Below, piece by piece: positions 60,373 through 64,000 of a DNA stretch of 64,000 nucleotides. The stretch lies in assembly GCA_009763385.1 (NCBI GenBank), contig CM019825.1, positions 24,460,953 to 24,524,952 of the forward strand, given 5' to 3'. The stretch comes from Coix lacryma-jobi var. lacryma-jobi. Taxonomy: Eukaryota; Streptophyta; Magnoliopsida; Poales; Poaceae. The notes under the pieces were generated by a model. It did not search any database. It was given only the letters and a program-made list of their open reading frames with translations, and was not told where the DNA came from. The position numbers and the translations under genes are program-made. The first letter of the stretch is position 1, and each line of letters begins with the position of its first letter.

Positions 60373-60656
60373 GGGACACTAGGGCCCTCATTCAAGGGGA
60401 CGGACACAACACACGAGTCCACACACAGGCACGAGTCCGGACTCCGGTCCACGCTCACTGAGCTTGTATTCTCCCCTGTACAAGCACTTAGGTGCAAGTA
60501 ATACAAGAACATCCCCCCCCCCCCCGCTGGACGTAGGGCCTTCTTTGCCCGAACCAGGATAAATCCTTGTGTCCTCTTGCATCACCATCCAGGAAGAGAA
60601 GCACGCGATCATATCACTCGTTGGTGTGATACCCCCGGGTACGAAACACCGACAGT

Positions 60657-60674
60657 TGGCGCGCCAGGTAGGGG
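60657..60674 (+). other. Primer-binding site
   Basis: TGGCGCGCCAGGTAGGGG begins 2 nt after the LTR. This is the kind of primer site seen in RIRE2/cinful-type grass gypsy elements; I have not assigned the tRNA. Confidence 0.7.
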
Positions 60675-60713
60675 AACTTCGCGTGTCCGAGCCGATTTCT
60701 CGTTGATTCCTGG

Positions 60714-63400
60714 ATGGCTTCATCCCCTCTTCCGTTCTCGGCTGGTGCCGTCGTCTGGTTCGGGAGCCTCGAGTTCCTGGCCGCAGGCAACGGCAACGAG
60801 CTGACTCTGCTCTCCACGGAGGGCCCGAGCGGAGTGCGTGTCACGCCACCCCGCGCGGGGGGCGTGACGCGTCGCCCGCACCACCACACGTCGCCACAGT
60901 CGCGAGCGGCGCCGTCGTCACCGTCGTCGCCGGGCGCAGGCGGTGCCCGCGGCAAACACCTACGCCCCCGTAGCCGGTGCAGGGTCCCCAAGGGGAAACC
61001 AGCCCGGCGCGCGGCCGGAGACCTCCAGGGCGCACCCGCGCCCGCCTAGCGACTTCGCATTCATCATGCGTACGGACCGGGAACCAGGCCAGAGGCCTCC
61101 GAGCCGTGCGCCGTCGACGCCGCTCAGCCTCCTCCCGCACGGGTCGCGCCGCGCTCGACGCCAGCGGTTCCCGGTCGGCCTCGACAACTCTGCGGCTGTA
61201 TACGCCCACCGCCTCGACGAGCGCCATCAGGACCAGACGGTGGCGGACCGGGAGCAGCGTTCGGGCGCGCTGCTGCAGGCCATGGCCAGCCTGGAGATCG
61301 TCCACCCCGTGTGCGTCGACCGCGACTTCTTGCGACCCTTCGAGCCACCTCGGCGAGCCACCGTCGGAGAATGGTACCGCGAGCTGCGGTCCCAGCATCG
61401 GCCAAGGCGGCGTGCCGTCAACAGCTCCGACTCCGACGAATACGACTACCACGACCCCGACCTCTGGGATCCCACCAGGGAGTGCTTCCAACTCGAGGGA
61501 GTCGTATGCGATACCGAGGACGAAGGCGACGACGACAGGCCGGCACTCGACCTAGAGGGACCGAGCGACGTGGCCGCGGCAGGCGGATCACGCGTTCAGG
61601 GAAGGGACGAACCTCCAGCACCGGCTGTACCGGCTAAGCACGACGATGGCCGGGCGGCGCAACTCGCACAAGTGCAAGAGGCAATCACCAAAGCCGAGGA
61701 AGAACGGCGACACCTGCTGCAGCTCCGGGCAAACCCTGATGCAGGAACCACCCCAGCCCCGAGGAGCCGGAGCTCGAGGCCGGGCTCGAGAGGTCCACCG
61801 GCGGATCCTCGAGGACGGGGCACCAGCACGCCCCGAGGTATGTTTCCCGCGAGCTGGGCAGAACGTGGTGGCCGCGGCTATGATGCTCCGTGACCTGCCC
61901 GCCGTCTCCAACCTCGATGCCAGGCGCATGCTCGGAGAAATGAAAAACCTCCTCGAGACAGCCGCGGTACAGCAGGCCGAGAGCTCGGCGTCACGCCGAC
62001 GCGGAGCAGCCTCGGGGAGACCGGCGGACACGCCCCACGACGCTCGCGAGGCATCCGTCCACCAGCCGGACGCCTCTCAAGCTAGGCCAGTCCGCGAACG
62101 GATCGTCGACAACCGGCCACCTCGAGACCCCAACGACGCCCGCAACGACATCAACCGACGGCGTAAGGACAAGGGGGCCCAAGAGCGTGGCTATAGCGCC
62201 CATCGAGGGGGGCGCTACGACAGCGACGAGGACCGACAGGTCCTCGAGCCCCCGGGCCCCCGAGTCTTCAGCCGGGCCATCCGCAGCTCAACCCTCCCCG
62301 ACCGCTTCCGACCGCCGACCAACATCGTGAAGTATGACGGGGAGGTCGAGCCCAAGCTCTGGCTCTCGGACTTCCGCCTTGGCTGCCAACTGGGCGGAGC
62401 GAAGAACGACGACCGCGTGATCATTCGTCAACTCCCACTTTACCTCTCGGACACCGCCCGCCGGTGGCTCGAGGGGCTCCCGCCGGATCGGATCCATGAC
62501 TGGGTCGACCTAGTCAGGGTCTTCGACGGGAATTTCAAGGGGACCTGCGTGCGTCCAGGCAAGCCCTGGGACCTACGGCGTTGCAGGCAGGCGGCGGACG
62601 AGCCCCTCCGCGACTTCGCTCGACTGTTCTCGAAGCAGCGTCTCGAGCTCCCCCACGTGCCTGACGAGGACGTCATCTCAGCGTTCCTCGCGGGCACGAC
62701 ATGCCAAGAGCTTGTTCATGAGCTAGGACGCTACCGTCCCGGGACGGTCGAAGACCTGATGGATCGCGTCACCAGCTTTGCTTCGGCCGACGAAGCAGTG
62801 GGGGCCTTCTTTGGCCGTTCCACGGACAAAGGCAAGGCGGTGATCACGCCGGAGGGCTCCAACAAGGGCAACGACGCCAAGAACGACAACAATGACGGCA
62901 ACAAAAGGAAGAAAAACAAACGCAAGGGCCAGAAGGCGAAGCGTGGCGCCGATGACGACGACGACAAAGAGGTGCTCGCGGGCGCCCTCGAGCCTAAGAA
63001 GCCCCGAGGCCCCCCCGATGGGGCTGTTTTCGACCAGATGCTCGAGGATCCCTGTACCTACCACAGGGGCCCCGTAAACCACAAGTTGAAAGACTGCCGA
63101 CTGTTGAAGGGCTACTACTCCAAGCTCGCCGATAAGAGGGATGACGCGCCTAAGGGAAAGGATACCGATCGACGCGGCGGCAGGAACGCAGATGGCGACT
63201 TCCCCCCGGTGCGCGACTGCTACATGATCTACGGGGGGCCGACCGTCGGGCTCTCAGCTCGAGAAAGAAAGAAGGAGCGCCGGGAAATCTTTTCGCTTAG
63301 CCACGACGCCCCCCGGTATCTTGACTGGTCCGATGCGCCAATCACGTTCGACCGTGACGACCATCCGGACCGTGTCATAAACGCGGGGGCTTACCCCCCT
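60714..63400 (+). pseudogene. RIRE2/Tat-like gag, frameshifted
   Basis: Gag starts at ATG 60714 (PLPFSAGAVVWFGSLE), changes frame near 60940, again near 61790, then reads to 63400. The middle part (about 60943-61790) is a long acidic, arginine-rich N-terminal region. The gag core follows (RFRPPTNIVKYDGEVEPKLW, RRWLEGLPPDRIHDWVDLV, FARLFSKQRLELPHVPDEDV, CQELVHELGRYRPGTVEDLM), then a Lys-rich stretch, an acidic stretch and a CHHC-type knuckle (CTYHRGPVNHKLKDC). The domain order fits Tat-lineage gag. Two internal frame changes and a third at 63400 mean this copy cannot make an intact polyprotein unless some are sequencing errors. Confidence 0.85.
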
Positions 63401-64000
63401 CGTCGTCGACCCCATCATAATCGACGTTCGGTTCTCCAAGGTATTGATGGATGGGGGCTCGAGCCTCAACATCATATACCTCGAGACCCTCGACCTCCTG
63501 GGGATTTCAGAGGGACAGCTCCGACCCAGCGTCGGGGGATTCCACGGAGTAGTACCAGGAAAGAAGGCCCACCCCCTCGGGCGCATCGACCTGCCGGTTT
63601 GCTTCGGCACGCCGGCAAACTTCCGTCAGGAGACGCTCACCTTCGAGGTGGTCGGCTTCCAAGGGACCTACCACGCCATCATCGGCCGGCCAAGCTACGC
63701 CAAGTTCATGGCGATTCCTAACTACACGTACTTGAAGCTCAAGATGCCGGGGCCAAAAGGGGTCATCACCGTTGACACCTCCTACGAGCACGCATACCAC
63801 TGCGACGTGGAGTGCGTCGAGCGGGGGGAGGCCAACGTCCACCTCGACTCGCTCGAGGCCTTGGCAGCTCTGGCCACCGAGGGGGCCCCAGAAGCAAAGC
63901 GTCATGCCGGCACCTTCGAGCCGGCTGAGCACACCAAGCAAATACCCGTCGACCCGACCTCGGCCAATGGCAAGACGCTGACCATCAGTACCAGCCTCGA
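63400..64000 (+). pseudogene. RIRE2/Tat-like aspartic protease, start of pol
   Basis: After a frame change in the C-run at about 63396-63401, the plus strand reads a retropepsin with the Tat-type catalytic motif VLMDGGSSLNIIY (D-G-G-S), then LRPSVGGFHGVVPGKKAHPL, FGTPANFRQETLTFEV and HAIIGRPSYAKFMAIPNY, and an acidic linker to the window end. Gag and protease are usually one frame in this family, so the shift is probably a one-base expansion of the C homopolymer. RT, RNase H and integrase should follow beyond 64000. Confidence 0.82.

Larger units (their letters stand above)
59344..60654 (+). repeat. 5' LTR of the sense RIRE2-like element
   Basis: 1311 bp. TATA box TATAAAAG at 60365-60372. 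The VNTR (59392-59620) is followed by a second repeated block, CCCCTCGAGGCCGGCTACGC with GCCCCTCGAGCCCTGCACTG, at 59835-60080 (period about 42 bp). The LTR ends with the GGGTACGAAACACCGACA sequence. Confidence 0.92.
59344..64000 (+). mobile_element. RIRE2/Tat-like Ty3/gypsy element, 5' part
   Basis: 5' LTR 59344-60654 (TGTCGGTG ... CACCGACA, perfect 8-bp inverted ends), primer-binding site at 60657-60674, then gag (frameshifted) and the start of protease. The element continues past the window, so its other LTR and duplication cannot be seen. It inserted into the internal region of the antisense relative that ends at 59343. Confidence 0.9.

Overview
The window is a stretch of plant nuclear DNA, almost certainly from a grass (Poaceae) and probably a panicoid such as the sorghum/sugarcane/maize group. 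The support is two recognisable host genes with grass-like, GC-rich coding sequence (a SAUR gene and a CHX cation/H+ antiporter) and a dense nest of grass-type mobile elements (Sirevirus-like copia, Tat/RIRE2-like gypsy, a gag-protease element with a tRNA-Asp primer site, a LINE, and a large MULE). There is no sign of bacterial genes, rRNA, tRNA genes or CRISPR. The genus is inference.

Layout. 1-2642: 3' half of a Ty1/copia element with one internal stop. 2643-7431: an antisense LINE, cut at its 3' side by that copia and interrupted by a 1.87-kb gag-only LTR element (4976-6842, target duplication CTATC). 7432-15484: the only mainly host segment, with a SAUR gene (7967-8404), a GC-rich possible first exon on the minus strand (10.35-10.76 kb), a fold-back MITE (10842-11054) and a three-exon CHX antiporter gene (12400-15062). 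15485-47009: one antisense copia element (target duplication GCAGG) swollen to 31.5 kb. It holds a Sirevirus-like gag-only element (17885-34046, GATGC), which itself holds a probable 4.35-kb solo LTR (20414-24765, GAGCA). It also holds a truncated second Sirevirus-like element (about 34625-45844), whose LTR holds a nearly new gag-protease gypsy element (35841-44212, ATCAC). 47015-47195: a scrap of host flank. 47196-59343: an antisense RIRE2/Tat-like LTR plus internal remnant, split by a complete 10.3-kb MULE (47223-57533, duplication GGGGTATC). 59344-64000: a sense RIRE2/Tat-like element (LTR, primer site, broken gag, start of protease) that continues past the window.

Most of the nest can be resolved from terminal TG...CA dinucleotides and matching target-site duplications, giving a relative order of insertions. 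Several elements are gag-only or gag-protease only and would depend on partners for replication. The MULE looks potentially autonomous: near-identical 320-bp terminal inverted repeats, an intact mudrA-type transposase, and three spliced accessory genes (a plant-mobile-domain protein and two GRF-type zinc-finger proteins).

The most striking unexplained structure is in the MULE: about fifteen copies of an 8-bp inverted arm pair (GCCGCGCC ... GGCGCGGC) with an invariant 9-bp spacer. They lie mostly on an exact 35-bp period, in both terminal repeats and in an internal array at 50.3 kb. Other families here also carry their own GC-rich short repeats (CGGCAGTGCCG in one Sirevirus-like element, a CATCGGACGC-type motif in the other, a 49-bp VNTR in the RIRE2-like LTRs).
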